Part shown: one piece after another, positions 12,360 through 25,393 of the stretch
How the letters are laid out: each line of letters starts with the position of its first letter
How positions within the stretch are numbered: position 1 is the stretch's first letter
Source of the DNA: Chamaelirium japonicum
Lineage: Eukaryota > Streptophyta > Magnoliopsida > Liliales > Melanthiaceae
NCBI GenBank assembly: GCA_947650365.1
Contig: OX393557.1
Span: 29,191,298-29,255,297, forward strand
DNA: 64,000 bases
Direction: 5' to 3'
Program-made: the position numbers and the translations under genes
Notes under the pieces: generated by a model
What the model saw: only the letters and a program-made list of their open reading frames with translations
What the model was told of the DNA's origin: nothing
The model's database searches: none

Positions 12360-13005
12360 TAGTGAAAACCCCGTGCCCGAGGGCACGAAAAATATTTAGA
12401 GAGAGATGAAAAATATTTTGAATGCGTAGATAATATTTCGAGAAAGGTGATATTATTTCAAAAGTGGTAACAAAATATTTCGAGGGAGATAAAATATTTT
12501 CGAGGAAGGTGATAATATTTCAAAGGTGGCAATAAAACATTTCGAGGGCGGCAATAATACTTCGAGGGAGATAACACTATTTCTTACGCAGAGATAACAA
12601 TAGTAATGCATGTCCCCGTCAACACGAATATTCGGCGAGGGCGCCCACATTTGTCAGGGGCGTCCACATTCTATGAAGACGTCCATATTAGATGGTGCAA
12701 ATAGAACCTTGGGTTATAATACAAAGAATTTGGATTTCCTTGGACGATCGCCTTTGACAGCAACACACCCAGACTGCCTTCTGCAACATCAACACTACAG
12801 CAGCCGCCTTTACCACAAAAAATAAAATCGGCCACATTCAGCATCAACACACACCCCGGGCCTAGACCTCTTGCCGCACTAACAATGCCAGCATCCACCA
12901 TATTCTCATACCTCGACGCACCACAAAGGGCCCCTTCGGATCCTCCCCACATGTTCTTTCACACTGGCAACACCCAATTGCCCCAGTGGCGCAACATTGG
13001 TGGCA

Positions 13006-13008
<3 letters not shown>

Positions 13009-13062
<54 letters not shown>

Positions 13063-13145
13063 AAGGAATCAGCCTCATACTTGAATGGGACTTGTCGCTC
13101 TCTCTCTAAGAGGGGGATTCAACCTCATACCTAAATGGAACTTGT

Positions 13146-13207
<62 letters not shown>
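13009..13207. repeat. (CT)n microsatellites with a duplicated spacer
   Basis: CT tracts at about 13009-13058 and 13147-13207 are separated by two versions of a short spacer containing AATCAGCCTCATACTTGAAT and TTCAACCTCATACCTAAATG. The whole is a local duplication of CT tract plus spacer. Confidence 0.85.
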
Positions 13208-13210
<3 letters not shown>

Positions 13211-13214
13211 GCTC

Positions 13215-13384
13215 AAATATTCAATGGGTTAGACGTACCACATCAGTCGTGTATCCCCCACACCCAATGCACTATTAATTAGTGGTGACAGGCAGACAGC
13301 AGTGGTTAAAATAAAAACTTTTAATAGGACATTGGGTGTGGGGGATACATGGCTGACGTGGTACTTACGACCCACTGAATATTT
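13215..13384. mobile_element. Foldback MITE, about 170 bp
   Basis: The first 55 or so bases (AAATATTCAATGGGTTAGAC ... CCCCCACACCCAATG) are the imperfect reverse complement of the last 55 (CATTGGGTGTGGGGG ... GACCCACTGAATATTT). The arms are separated by about 60 bp. No transposase is encoded. A clear target duplication was not found, so the superfamily is open. Confidence 0.75.
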
Positions 13385-15150
13385 TCAACTCCCCCAAACA
13401 AAGTTGTCTTTTGGTCTAAACTTTGTATGATGTGACAAAAGTTCTCATCAGCAAAAACAATCTTTAATCTATCCATGAGTCATTATATAACTCGACCACT
13501 CATGTAATAAACCAATAGCACCGATCTCTATGGATATCCAATGGCATTCAACACTTTCGATGGGAGGGCCGACAGTCGCGGGGGCGTCAAAATTTGTTCA
13601 GTAACGTCCACAGTTGATGGGGGCTCTCAAATTCGATCAATGCGTTAATTTTTGACGGTAGCACCTACACCATCGACTGCCATACCTTCTCGTGTGTTGG
13701 GTCAAGCGGGATGACTGTAGCTGCAAAGTATTGTTCTTTCGAGAACCAATTTGTTGAGCAGGTTGAGAACATCCCCCCAAGAAACAATAGAATTGAAAAT
13801 TAATTTCTGACCTCCTAAGAGAATAGAAGTTATCTCCTAAAACTATCTATCATCCCTCCTATGTTACAATACGTAGTACTGCCCATGCCTGTTGGCACTC
13901 AAACAACTGATTTCGGTGGCAACACTTTAGTCATACATGCAAGTGCTCCACATCACTGCCCACCTCATCGTTTGTGTTTTGAATTAAATATATGAGGCAT
14001 ATAAACAATCCTTGTGAATTAAAATTGAAGAATTTATGTGGACAAAAAAAGTAAGCAATACCAAACGAATCAAGAATGTAAAACCCCAAGCATACTTACA
14101 ATGGAAAAGAAAAAAAAACAGCCAATACATACAACTTGAAGTAAGAAATAAAACCTCCGATTTTTATTCATCTTTCATTTTTACTTTCAGATATACATTT
14201 TTTCCAAGGAAAAATTATTTTGTCTCAGTCTATTGTAGCATATAATTGGCCCCAGTGCATCTAGAACAACAGGTGCAAATTAGTCTTAGTGGCTACCAAA
14301 AAATATACTTACATATAATAGATTTTGGAAAATGCAGCGTTCCTTCAAATTTTAGGTGCAGTGGAACTGGCATTTGAATGAAACCTCAACTTTTGAAATT
14401 AATATGATTTCCATATCAATCACGAGCACGCATATCCAAAACATTTGGGTTGAATTTCTTTCTTTACCATTCATTTCAAACAATGGCTCAAGGGTTTGAC
14501 CAAATACAAACATATAGTACCAGTTCGGATTTCAGTCGAGCTGAACTGAATCAATTACTTCTTTTAGTTGAACATCCTTCGTTGCCACTCGTAAATTCAC
14601 AGGACCAAAAAACATCTTTAAGAAGAGACCCTTCTTCAAGAGGTGTCTACCAACTTTCCGGTGACACTAAAAAAAACTGAAATGAGTGTTGGGCAATACG
14701 GTGTAGCTGGTAATGCGTGTGGCAATCGACGTTTGACATGATTAAAGAGATATTCCTCCTATGGAACAAAAAATAAACCAAACCAAAACAAAATGAGCGA
14801 TTGCTTGACAAATATTTACATAAGGAGGCAAACAAACAAAGACCTCTTGAAGAGGTTTCAAACTCTAAAGTATATGTAGTCAGCTAGTGTAGCAGTACAT
14901 GCATTAATCAATCATACCCGGTGAGGAAGCTCCATGCCATGATCATTAGTGAATTCTGCATTTCATCAAACAAAATTAGAAATAAAGATTTGTGAGCTAT
15001 ACAAAGCAAATAAAACATGTGAATCGCACTCGGTGTTTTTTCTAATCTGGAAATCGGCAATGGAGAATAAGGGAGGTGGTGTTTACTGTTCACCTGGAGG
15101 ATGAGGGAGGCGGTGTCACGGGCGAGCGGACAGATCGAGGACGCCATCAG
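13385..15150. other. Intergenic DNA, no gene recognised
   Basis: Several short ORFs occur, none with a recognisable domain, codon bias or credible splice context. No obvious repeat structure was seen apart from short A-runs. Confidence 0.5.
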
Positions 15151-15399
15151 TAATGCAGCTCACAATGGATGCAGGGTTTGCCGTCGCTGGCTTCACAATG
15201 GATGCAGGGTTTGCCGCGGCCTGCTTCACAATGGACAGGTGTAGCAGCCATGGCCTACCTGTACATTGGCAGAGAGGAAGAGAGAGATTAGAAGAAGGAG
15301 AGAGTATGAATCAGCTGATTCAATCAAACAAAAGGAACGCATATGAAAATCCGAAAAGGGGAGAGAGGGGGGGAGACAACCTGCGAGGGCTTCATCGCC

Positions 15400-15800
15400 T
15401 GCGGGGTTTTCAGATCTGGGGAGGGGAGACCCCGGCTTCAGATCTGTGGATTGGGGAGAGGAGGGAGGGGGCTCGCCTGCGGGGTCTTCATCGTGAGGGA
15501 AGGCGGGGTTTTCAGATCTGGGGAGGGGAGACCCCGGCTTCATATCTGTGGATTGGGGAGAGGAGGGAGGGGGCTCGCCTGCGGGGTCTTCATCGTGAGG
15601 GAAGGCAGGGTTTTCAGATCTGGGGAGGGGAGACCCCGGCTTCAGATCTGTTGATTGGGGAGAGGAGGGAGGGGGCTTGCCTGCGGGGTCTTCATCGTGA
15701 GGGAAGGGAGAGGGGAGACCGGCTTCATCGCCTGCGGGATCGTCATCGCGAGAGTAGGGAGGGGTGGCCGGCTTCAGATCTGGGGAGATGAGGGAGGGGC
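15400..15800. repeat. 102-bp tandem repeat, GC-rich
   Basis: CAGATCTGGGGAGGGGAGAC recurs at 15411, 15513 and 15615, giving a 102-bp unit with GCCTGCGGGGTCTTCATCG. Three near-identical copies are followed by decayed partial copies. The 212-codon and 103-codon ORFs across it repeat with the unit and are not taken as genes. Confidence 0.85.
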
Positions 15801-16291
15801 TCGCGGGGTACTGAAGGTGTGCGGCTCGCGGGGTTCCGAGGGGGCTCGCGGGTACTGAAGGCGGGCGGTGGATTTAAGAGGGCAATTAAATATGAGCCGG
15901 GGCTGCTTCTCTATCAAAGAGAGGTTCGGATCAGACGGATGAGAGGGGAGGGGGGGCTGCTCTCTCGGGTGGTGGACTCGGGTTATTTAATAGGAGGCGG
16001 GGCTGTGATCACCGAGCGATCGGGAGGGAGTTTGGATCGGATCGATCAGATCGGATCGGGAGGGGGCTCGATCGGAGGGGATTTAGATTGGACGGATTAG
16101 ATGGGTCAAATGAGATGATTTAAGAGGAATAGGGGGTGGGTTAGGATGATTTAAGAGGGGGATTTATGAGGGTGAGTGGGATTCTTGGTTAGGGCTAGGA
16201 AACGGACGACTGTGATATAGTTTCCTTGTTTATCCCCCTCCTCTAGATAAATCTGAGCCACTCCTTTGTCCCCCCCACAACCGTTGTCCCT

Positions 16292-16932
<641 letters not shown>

Positions 16933-17011
16933 TCTCTAAGAATCTTCATCTCCATGCCGAGCAAGGAGAAGATCATTGGCACGATCATTTCTGTGGGGCA
17001 GATGACTGCGC

Positions 17012-19100
17012 TTGAAGCTGCCTTTGTCGCCCTTCGTCGCTAGGCTGATCAACACCTCGGGGCTAGTGTCGGGGCAAATCAGCGACAACGCCTGGCAAAT
17101 CATCTACTCTTTCTGCCGAATGGAGTCGGATTGTCACAAGGCGCTCAGGTCCTGCTACTCTGAGTTCCTCAAAAACGACGAACCCCGAATCGAGTTAGGG
17201 TACTTCTTTTTTCACTACAAGTGGACCTTGGGGAAGGACAGGGCCTTCGCCCTCCTAGTCAGGGAGGCTGCCCTCCGCCCGATCAAGGAGACCCTCCAAT
17301 TCAACAAGAACTATACCCATTGGCTGATATCAGTCTCAGAGGAGTGGACTTTCCTCTTGGTGCCGTCGATGGAGAGGAAAGAGCTATCCTTCGAGATGAT
17401 GCACTACTAGGTGGGTGGCGATCGCGCCTACCCTCCCGAGAGGGCTACCGTATTTGATAACCTCTTCCTTGAGCTGACATGCAGGAGTCACTCGTGGAAG
17501 CAGTTTAGATGATGCTCGGTGAGTTGGGGCCTCACCAACCTGATGTATAGTTGAAGGACAGGTTCAAGGACAACGACACCTGGTACTCGGAGTATGAGGA
17601 CGTTGGTGTCGCTGACGCCCTTCCCTTGTTGCTAATGGTGGAGCGGCCCCAAAAGGTAGTGGTACTGCAGAAGCTCCCCACCAAGAAGGCGAATGGCACC
17701 CCTTTGGATAAGATCGTCATCAACAAGAAGCAGCTGGCACGCGGGAGAAATCCCACTTTGAAGGTGTCCCTACCCCAGGTCGCTCCTGCTAGCATGCCAC
17801 CAACCCTGTGCAGGGCCTCATTGACCCCCGACGAGGAGGGCTCCTCCGTTGAGGAGTCTAACGAGTTGGGCGAGGAGGAGGGAGGCGAGGCAGTGGCAGG
17901 CGAGGCAACGCCAGAGGATAAGGGGGGGGTCTGATGACGGCCGTGACTTAGGCTATCGTACTCCTCCAGGCCATGGCAACCGGGACTCTGAGGCTCGGCG
18001 ACTAGAGGAGGAGATGAGGTAGCTGAGCCCCAGGCGCCATGTGGAGCTGAAGTTTGACTTCAATCCTCTGAGAAAGGCACCGAGGGAGAAGCGGGTGGTG
18101 AGGGAGGCCACTCCACCACTCGATGCCTTTCCAATTGGCGTCGAAGCCAGCACGTTGATGCCGAAGCCGATAGGCATTGCCGCAAATGCCACCGCAGTCT
18201 TTGATGCAGAAGGCGGCAGCGGAGGTTGGGGGAGGTGAGGACCTCCGATCAAGGTCTTCCTTACCCTTCCCGAGATCGTTCGAGGGCCATCTCTAGTGGC
18301 TTCTCCTCATCTGTCACTGCACAAGGAGGATACGAATGGCGACTCCCCATCATCGCTCCTTGAGCTTCCACAACAAGGTGTGGAAAAATATTCTAACTCT
18401 TAGAGCTTTGACTCTAATAGTCAATGATGTTCTGCTTTGTTGGAGACTTAGGTGAGGTCATGCCTCCCAAATATAATGTGTTCGGCCGCATCGACCCGAA
18501 TAAGCCGGGTCCTGTGCTGAAGTGGATCACGGGTGTCTTCGACGAGCCTCAAGACACCATCGCGAGCCGCGCTGAGGGGATGGTAAGTGTTATGTTCTGG
18601 AAAGTTCGAAATAACTATATCGCTCTGTTAACTTGATTTGACTTAGTTTGCCTGCAGGTTGTGTCCTTGATGCGCATGGTGGAGAAGAGCGCTCGGTCTG
18701 ACAACAAGACCAAATCCATGACGGCGATTGCTTAGCTCCGGGAAGAGCTGTATGAGGCCAAGGAGGCTCTACCAAGCAGAGCAAGACCATGGCCAAGCAT
18801 GAGAAGAGCCTCTCCTATGCTCCTACCAAGCCGAGGAAGGCTCGGGACAGTGCTTCGGACATCAAGCGGGTGAACGTGGAACTGTCCCAGGAGATGGTGA
18901 AGCTGAAGGGGATGCTTGACGTAGGAGCTCTTTGGGAGAAGAGGCTCAACGACAAAGTAAGACAGCTAACAGTGAGCTGCACCAGCTTGCAAGAGACTAC
19001 CGATGCAGCGTTGGCAGCTCTAAGCGAGGCGGTTGGCTCATCGTCAGGCAAGTCTGCTGCAAGTAAGTCCTCTTCAAAGCAGAAGTCAAGTAGGCCATAG
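17012..19100 (+). pseudogene. Antisense extra ORF of the old gypsy element (putative gypsy-type transposon domain)
   Basis: The stretch lies on the plus strand, opposite to pol, between integrase and the missing 3' LTR. The first piece, 17012-17410, resembles the plant 'putative gypsy type transposon' domain (PF04195/Transposase_28): [12 protein letters not shown], then a segment with ISDNAWQIIYSF, and an aromatic-rich end. Further open pieces in shifting frames follow at 17551-17934 (acidic tail), 18424-18636 and 18789-19100. The last is Lys/Glu-rich with coiled-coil character and a Ser-rich end. An AATAAA at about 19161 could be its polyadenylation signal. Antisense extra ORFs of this kind are known in Retand-like Tat elements. 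Frameshifts and stops make this copy non-functional. Confidence 0.65.
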
Positions 19101-19261
19101 CCACTCTTGTCTTCATTTTTGTAAGCCTGAGTGCCACTTTTGTATTCCTCTTTTGAGGCAATAAAATGATAGTTCGACTCAGTGTTCTCTCTTAGTTTGA
19201 ATGTTTTGAATGTTCTGATATTGAATGATGAACGAAATGTCTTTGGATGTTTGATAATTAG

Positions 19262-20760
19262 AACCCGGTAGTTAGATCGCAAGTTAGGTCGACGGAGTAC
19301 CAAAGCAATGATGCTTCGGGAATGTCGTCATGCACCAAGGGCGAGACCTTGAAGTTGTTGAGTGTCGAGGCGCTGAACACCTTAGACTTTGTCATCAAGT
19401 GCCAAGGGAGAGACCTTGGACTTGTCGGGTGCCGAGGCATTGAACACATAAGACTTTGTCACCCTTTGCCCTTTTGATATCTTCGGGTGTAAGTACTGGT
19501 CGACCTAGGCGAAGGGTCATCTAACTCGACACATAGCTTTGTACTATTGTAGGTTAGTTGGTCATGTCGTAACCCGAACCAAACTAACTGAGGTGAGGTA
19601 CGGGAACATGAGTTCTTACGTAACTTGGGAGTTTGTGGGACGCTGGTGATTCGGAGTACTTTGTGTAGCGCCTTTGTATCGGTTGACTTAGGCGAAGCGC
19701 CGTTTCGGTCAAACCTACGTCGGGACACGTAGCATCATGTTGTTGCAGGTTGGTCGGTCGTGTCGCAACCTGAATCGAAGTAACTATGGTGAGGCATGGA
19801 GCATGGGTTCTTACGGAACTCGGAAGCATGTGCGATGTCGGTGATTTGGTATACTTAGCGTAGCGCCTTTGTATCGGTTGACTTAAACAAAGCATCGTTT
19901 CGGTTGAACCTACATTGGGACACGTAGCTTTACACTATTGCAAGTTAGTCAATCGTGTCTCAACCTGAACTGAACTAACTGTGGCGAGGCACGGGAGCAT
20001 GAGTTCTTATGTAACTCGGAGTATGTGCGACGATGGTGATTCGGAGTACTTAGCATAATGCCTTAGTATCGGTTGACTTAAATGAAGCGTCGTTTCTATC
20101 AAACCTACGTCGGGACGTGTAGCTTTATACTGTTTCAGGTTAGTCGGTCGTGTCGCAACCCAAACTGAACTAACTATGATGAGGTACAGGAGCATGAGTT
20201 CTTACGTAACTCGGGAGCATGTGTGACGCCAGTAATTCCTAGTATTTAGTTTAGCGCCTTTGTATCGGTTGACTTAGGTACAGCACCGTTTCGGTCAAAC
20301 CTACATCGAGACTCGTAGCTTCATACTGTTGCAGGTTAGTCAGTCATGTCTCAACATGAATCAAAGTAACTTTGGCGAGACACGAGAGCATGAGTTCTTA
20401 TGTAACTCCTGCGACACCGGTAATTCGAAGTACTCAGTAGCCTTTGTATCGATTGACTTAGGCAAGGCGCCGTTCCTGTCGAACCTACGTCGGGAAGTGT
20501 AGCTTCATACTGTTGCAAGTTAGTCGATCGTGTCACAACCCGAATCGAACTAACTGTGGCAAGGCATAGGAGCATGAGTTCTTACGTAACTCGGGAGTAT
20601 GTGCGATGCCGGTGATTTAGAGTACTTAGTGTAGCGCCTTTGTATCGATTAACTTAGGCAGCCATTTCGATCAAACCTACATTAGGACATGTAGCTTTGT
20701 ACTGTTACAGGTTAGTTGGCCGTTTCACAACCTGAATCGAACTAATTGTGGCATTGAATA
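19262..20760. repeat. Tandem repeats in the 3' non-coding part of the old gypsy element
   Basis: At 19262-19450 there are two to three diverged copies of a unit with GTGCCAAGG ... CCTTG ... TTGTC, related to the 67-bp repeat at 30330-30760. From about 19480 to 20760 follow six to seven copies of a 180-200 bp unit with CCTTTGTATCGGTTGACTTA, CAAACCTACGTCGGGAC and GAGCATGAGTTCTTACGTAA. No ORF is credible here. Confidence 0.85.
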
Positions 20761-20829
20761 GAATTTGGAATATAATCTAACAGAATTTGAAGTGATTGTC
20801 ATTTTATTGATAACTCGAAGACGGTTACA

Positions 20830-21638
20830 TCTAGTGATAGAACCTTTTGAGGTGTGATACATTCCATGCCCTTGGAAGTCATCGTCCTTCGGGTTAGACG
20901 AGTCGGTATGAACTTTTTATGTCTATTGATTCGATGATATATGGTCCTTCTCAATTCGGAGCGAACTTGCCACTGTCGTGCTCCTTTGTATTTGGGAAAA
21001 CCGCTTTGAGTACAAGGTCACTGATATTGAGTTGCCTGTGGTAGATCCTAGCAATCGTAAATTGATCTAGTCTTCTATTGGTTATTGGCAATACATAATG
21101 TTGTTTGGTTACGGAGTTCGTCTACTTGGTCAAGGTCATTGATGCTAAGCTCCTTATTGATTCCTCGTTGTATAGCTTTAGTCTTGTGAGTTAGGAAGAT
21201 TGCTTCTGTAGGTAGAGCCGCTTCTGACTCGTAAGTCAGATAGAAGGGCGAGAATATAGTCGATCGATGAGGCATGATCCGATAACTGCATAGGACCTTG
21301 GAAAGGACCTTCTCCCACAGTCCCTTCTTATCGTCTAACTTCTTCTTGAGCATGTCAAGGATGGCTTTGTTGGATGCTTCGGCTTGACCGTTGTATTGCA
21401 GAATATAAAGTTTGATCATGTAGCCTTGACAGAACTCCCGAAATTTGTTTGAGTCAAACTGAGCTCCGTTGTCGGCGATGAGCTTTTGCAGTGTACCAAA
21501 CCTCAAGAAAATATTTTTTCTGATGAACTTGATGACTTTTTCATCTGTCTCTCGGAAGAGAGGTACGACCTCGACCCACTTTGTGAAGTAGTCGGTAGCG
21601 AGAAGTAAATACTTCTTCTTACTAGAAGATGGGACCAA
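20830..21638 (-). pseudogene. Integrase remnant of the old gypsy element
   Basis: The main open part, 21075-21638, shows the integrase core: LLLATDYFTKWVEV with the first catalytic Asp, IADNGAQF with the second, and the catalytic Glu in a degenerate NGQAEASNKAIL context, followed by the conserved YR-x-x-P-H-R-S-T segment. Codons of the C-terminal tail can be followed in broken frame to about 20830. The zinc-binding N-terminus is not legible. Integrase would insert the cDNA copy into the genome; this copy is broken. Confidence 0.8.
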
Positions 21639-22407
21639 GAAAGTCCAACCCCTATTGATGGAACGACCAAGGACTTATCAGAGGATAGAGCTCATTTTCA
21701 AGAAGATGCATCGCCCTGGCATGCCTTTGATAGGGTTCACATTTTTGAACAAATACACATGCATCCTTGGTCATAGTAGGCCAGTAGTAGCCTTAAAGCT
21801 TGGCCTTTCCCTCAAGAGATCTATCGCTAGAGTGGTTGCTGCAGTCTCCAGCATGGATGCTGGCCAATATCGCTTTCTGCTATATCAAAGTCAACACACT
21901 TGAGATGCACTCCACAGTAAGACTAGAAGTAGGGATCGTCTTTTTGATGGCTGTAGTGAGGAAGTTTCTGCTGTAGTCGTTTGGCTTGAATTGGATCTTC
22001 AGGCATCCTACTATACTTCAAGAAGTCGAAGACTGACTGTACGTCTCCAATCAGACTAACCATTGGTCATGACGAAAGTGCGGGTTGGCTGTCTCCAACC
22101 AACTTTTCTTTTCTCCATAGTGACTGTATTGTGTTGCTTGAGATTGTCTTAGGGCAACTCTTGGTATTTGATATGGATTTGACACTGATTGATTAAATCT
22201 TCCAGAACTGAGGCAGCATTGGTGAGGGCATCAGCTTCATGATTCTCTACTCTCTGTATCTAGATGAATTTGACATTCGTGAATTGTTGCTAGAGGCACT
22301 AGACAAGGGCCAAGTATTGTTGCATCTTCTCTCCTCATGCTACATAATCCCTGTTGACTTGCCTGATCACCACTGGGAATCACTGCAGACAACGAGGTGA
22401 TCTACCC

Positions 22408-22923
22408 CTAGTGCTTGAGCAACTCCAATCCATAGACGAGGGCTTCGTACTCGGCTTCGTTATTGGTGACGTTGAATCCAAAGAGGATGGCCTTTTGAAG
22501 ATGATCAAGTTCGAGGGATATCAGAACTATCCAATTTCTCAAGCCGATTATGCTTGAAACTCTGTCGGTATAGAGCCTACATTGTGCAGCTATCATTGAG
22601 GGAGCCTCAGGGCTCGGACAGGAGGCCTCAGGGCCTGGATTGACATATTGTTTATCATTGTCGTCGAGGTGCATCTCTAGGTAACCTTCGAAAGTAACTG
22701 GATCTTCGATGGGGAGGTCAGCGAGGAAGTTAGTAATGGCTTGCCTTTTGACAGAGATACGAGGTTCGAACTGAACGCCAAGTGAACTCATCTTGATTAC
22801 CCACTTGATCATCCAACTGGCTCGACCTACCTTACCGAGGACGTCTTTGAGAGGGTGCTCGAAGGTGACGGTAACCAAGTGTGATAGGAAGTAGGGGCGG
22901 AGTCGCCTGGTGGCAGTTAGCAA
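22408..22923 (-). pseudogene. RNase H remnant of the old gypsy element
   Basis: Recognised from the order after the reverse transcriptase and from motifs: MIKWVIKMSSLGVQFEPR, in which the Y/W-x-I-E-L-S-E-F-D pattern is partly changed, then ITNFLADLP, then NNEAEYEAL with the catalytic Glu, followed by GLELLK. These are typical of plant gypsy RNase H. The reading frame is open for 171 codons, but flanking frames are shifted. Confidence 0.75.
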
Positions 22924-23142
22924 GGCTAAGGCGACTTTCTTCGTTCATGAGTAGCGAGTCTCGACCGGTAGAACTATGTGACTGATGTAGTAGACGGGGC
23001 ATTCAATTGTATCCCTTCTACTGACCAAAACTGTGTTGATGGTTTGATTAGTAACATCGAGGTAAAGCCAGAGTGGTTCTCCTAGCAGCGGCACGATCAG
23101 TATAGAAGCCCTAACATGGTAGAGTTTGATGCTCTAAAATGA

Positions 23143-24083
23143 TTATTCACAAGCTGCGTCCCATTCTGAAGTGTCGGCTTTGCGAAGCTTGTCAAAAAAC
23201 GACTTGTATTTGTCTGAGAACTTGGAGATGAATTGGTTGAGCGCTGCCAGCCTTCCTATGAGGCGCTGAACCACGTTCTGATTGGATGGTGATGACATTT
23301 CCACGATTGCTCGAATTTGGTTTGGATTTATTTCGTTGCCCCTCCTGGTCACCAAATAACCCAGGAATTTATTCGATTGCACTGCGAAGATGCACTTGGC
23401 TGGATTCAGCTTCATGCGATACTTCCTCAGGATTTGAAAAGTTTCGAAGAGATCGGAGATGTGATATGCTCGGTTTCGAGTCTTGGTAAGCAAGTTGTCG
23501 ACGTAGATTTTGACATTGCGACTAATCTATTCTTTGAACATCTTCGTGACTAATCTTTGATAAGTTGACCCCGTGTTCTTGAGATTGAAGGGCATGACGT
23601 TATTGCAAAAGAGACATCTGTCAGTCGCAAAACATGTCTTCTCCTGATCTTCTAGATGCAGGGGGATTTGATTGTAGCTTGAGTATCTGTCTATGAAAGA
23701 TAGTACCTTGTGCCCGGCGATGGCATCGACGAGTATATCTATCCTTGGCATAGGAAACAGATCTTTGGGGCAGGCCTTATTGAGGTCGAGGGATCAGCTT
23801 CGTCGACCGAACGCTTCGTCGGTGTTGCATTGGGCATTGTCCAAATCTGTGCAGCCATGGCTTCACATGATATGCCCGTCCGTTGACTCCCTCGAATACA
23901 CTTGATGCCCTCCCCAGTTGGAAACCTGAGGAGTTGGTGATAAGAGAAGAAGATGACGCTAATCTGAGAGAGGAAGGGTTTACTCAGGATGGCGTTGTGG
24001 TTTGACGTTCCTTCGATGACGGTAAAGTAAACGAAGGCTCGCATCTCTCTAATAAGATCAAACGTGAACCTCGCCTCTCCCAT
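23143..24083 (-). pseudogene. Reverse transcriptase remnant of the old gypsy element
   Basis: Pieces at 23739-24083, 23527-23751 and 23143-23493 are consecutive. The first holds the segment between protease and RT (Y-N-A-I-L-G-like reads NHNAILSKPFL). The second contains FIDRYSSYNQIPL (first catalytic Asp) and VMPFNLKNTGSTYQR. The third follows an in-frame stop and continues into KLNPAKCIFAV and FLGYLVTRRG. The catalytic YVDD box reads Y-V-D-N at about 23498-23509, which would abolish activity. Frames are broken in several places. Confidence 0.85.
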
Positions 24084-24092
24084 TGTTATGCT

Positions 24093-25393
24093 CTATTCCC
24101 TATTGAAGCCAGTGATGATAGTAGAGATTACTTCAAGGCTCTCGTACTTGTGACTGGGTCGCTTGAAACTATCGAAGAATATGATGTTGATGGAGCTGCC
24201 AAGGTCGATGAGGATTCGGTTGACGGAGGTTCCGTTGACAATGAGCCGGAGGACCAGGGGGTCCCAATATGGAGTGCAAACTCCGTTGAGGTCTTGGTCA
24301 ATGAAGATAATTGTCGGCCAAGGGAGATCTTTGATTGGCTTCTCGATCCAAGACTCCTCGACTTGAGCCACCGTGCGCACGTGGTGGACACGTTGCATTT
24401 GGCGTTCGACTTCTTTTTGAGTCAGAAATTGGTAGTGGAGATTACTGTGAATACCGTAGATCTCCGTCCAAATGACGATGGGGGTCGATTGACGCATGAC
24501 CGAACGGATCCAATATGTCTCCTTCTCTCTCTGAGGAGGGAGAGGAGGAGGAAGCAAATTGTCAACTGGGGCCGATGTCGGCCTTGAACTCCTGAAAGTG
24601 GCCTTCCGGCAAAAGGTCCTCCAAGTGGTACTTAAGACGATAGTATCGAATGGTAGGATGGTCGTGGCACCGGTAGAAATCACAGTAAATTGACTTGTCT
24701 TTCGTTTATTTGGTTCTAGGCTCAAGAGGGCCAGACCTCCTGAGGTATTCCTCGTGCTGGATTTGCTCAAGGATGATATTAATGGGCAGATTCTAGTCAA
24801 TGAACATGGTCCTCCGAGGCTTTGTGGGTCTATCGCCTTCGTGCTTCGATCTCTTGGAGGTTACACATTCCTTAGCCTGAGTATTATGAGTTCGAGCTAC
24901 TGGTCATGCCGGTACCTCGCCTAAAGGACACTTTTGAGATCACATCCCTTGCGTACAATTTGATCATCGTCCACCTCTATCTCCCTTTGGATTCGATCAA
25001 ATAGCGCTCTGAGAGAGGCAGGTGGATTGCGGATGAAGTTAATATAGATGTGAAGGTCGTAGCGTGAGGCGTTCTGGAACACGAGCATGACGGCTTCATC
25101 GTCGAGGTAACACCTGAAGAGCACTGCGTGCCCGTTCCAGAATCTATAAGTAAACTCTTGGAGGGTTTCATCGGAACCCATCCAAAGTCAGTACAGGGAG
25201 TCGAGCTTCTTCTCTGGCTTGAGGTTCAACCGGTAGTGCTGAACGAAAAGGTCTGCCAGGTCTTGGAACCAACTCACAGAGCCCGCTAGGAGGTGGTGAT
25301 ACCAATCGAGCGATATATCATCCAGGCTGCCCGCAAAGGTTCGACATAGAACCTGGTTGTCGTGGTCATATAGAGTTAATGCCTGTTTGAAAG
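24093..25393 (-). pseudogene. gag C-terminal part and protease remnant of the old gypsy element
   Basis: From right to left: a gag capsid segment beginning KQALTLYDHDNQVLCR with FAGSLDD and HYRLNLKPEKKLDSLY, continuing after a stop with MGSDETLQEFTYRF; a Cys/His-type segment with CDFYRCHDHPT; and a retropepsin-like segment with ILIDLGSSINIIFF, where D-L-G replaces the usual D-T/S-G. The first codon at 25393 joins the gag codons ending at 43833 once the younger element is removed. Several stops are present. Confidence 0.8.

Noticed and set aside
15153-15791. 212-codon Gly/Arg-rich ORF
   Set aside because: Its second half follows the 102-bp repeat and the start region has no recognisable domain.
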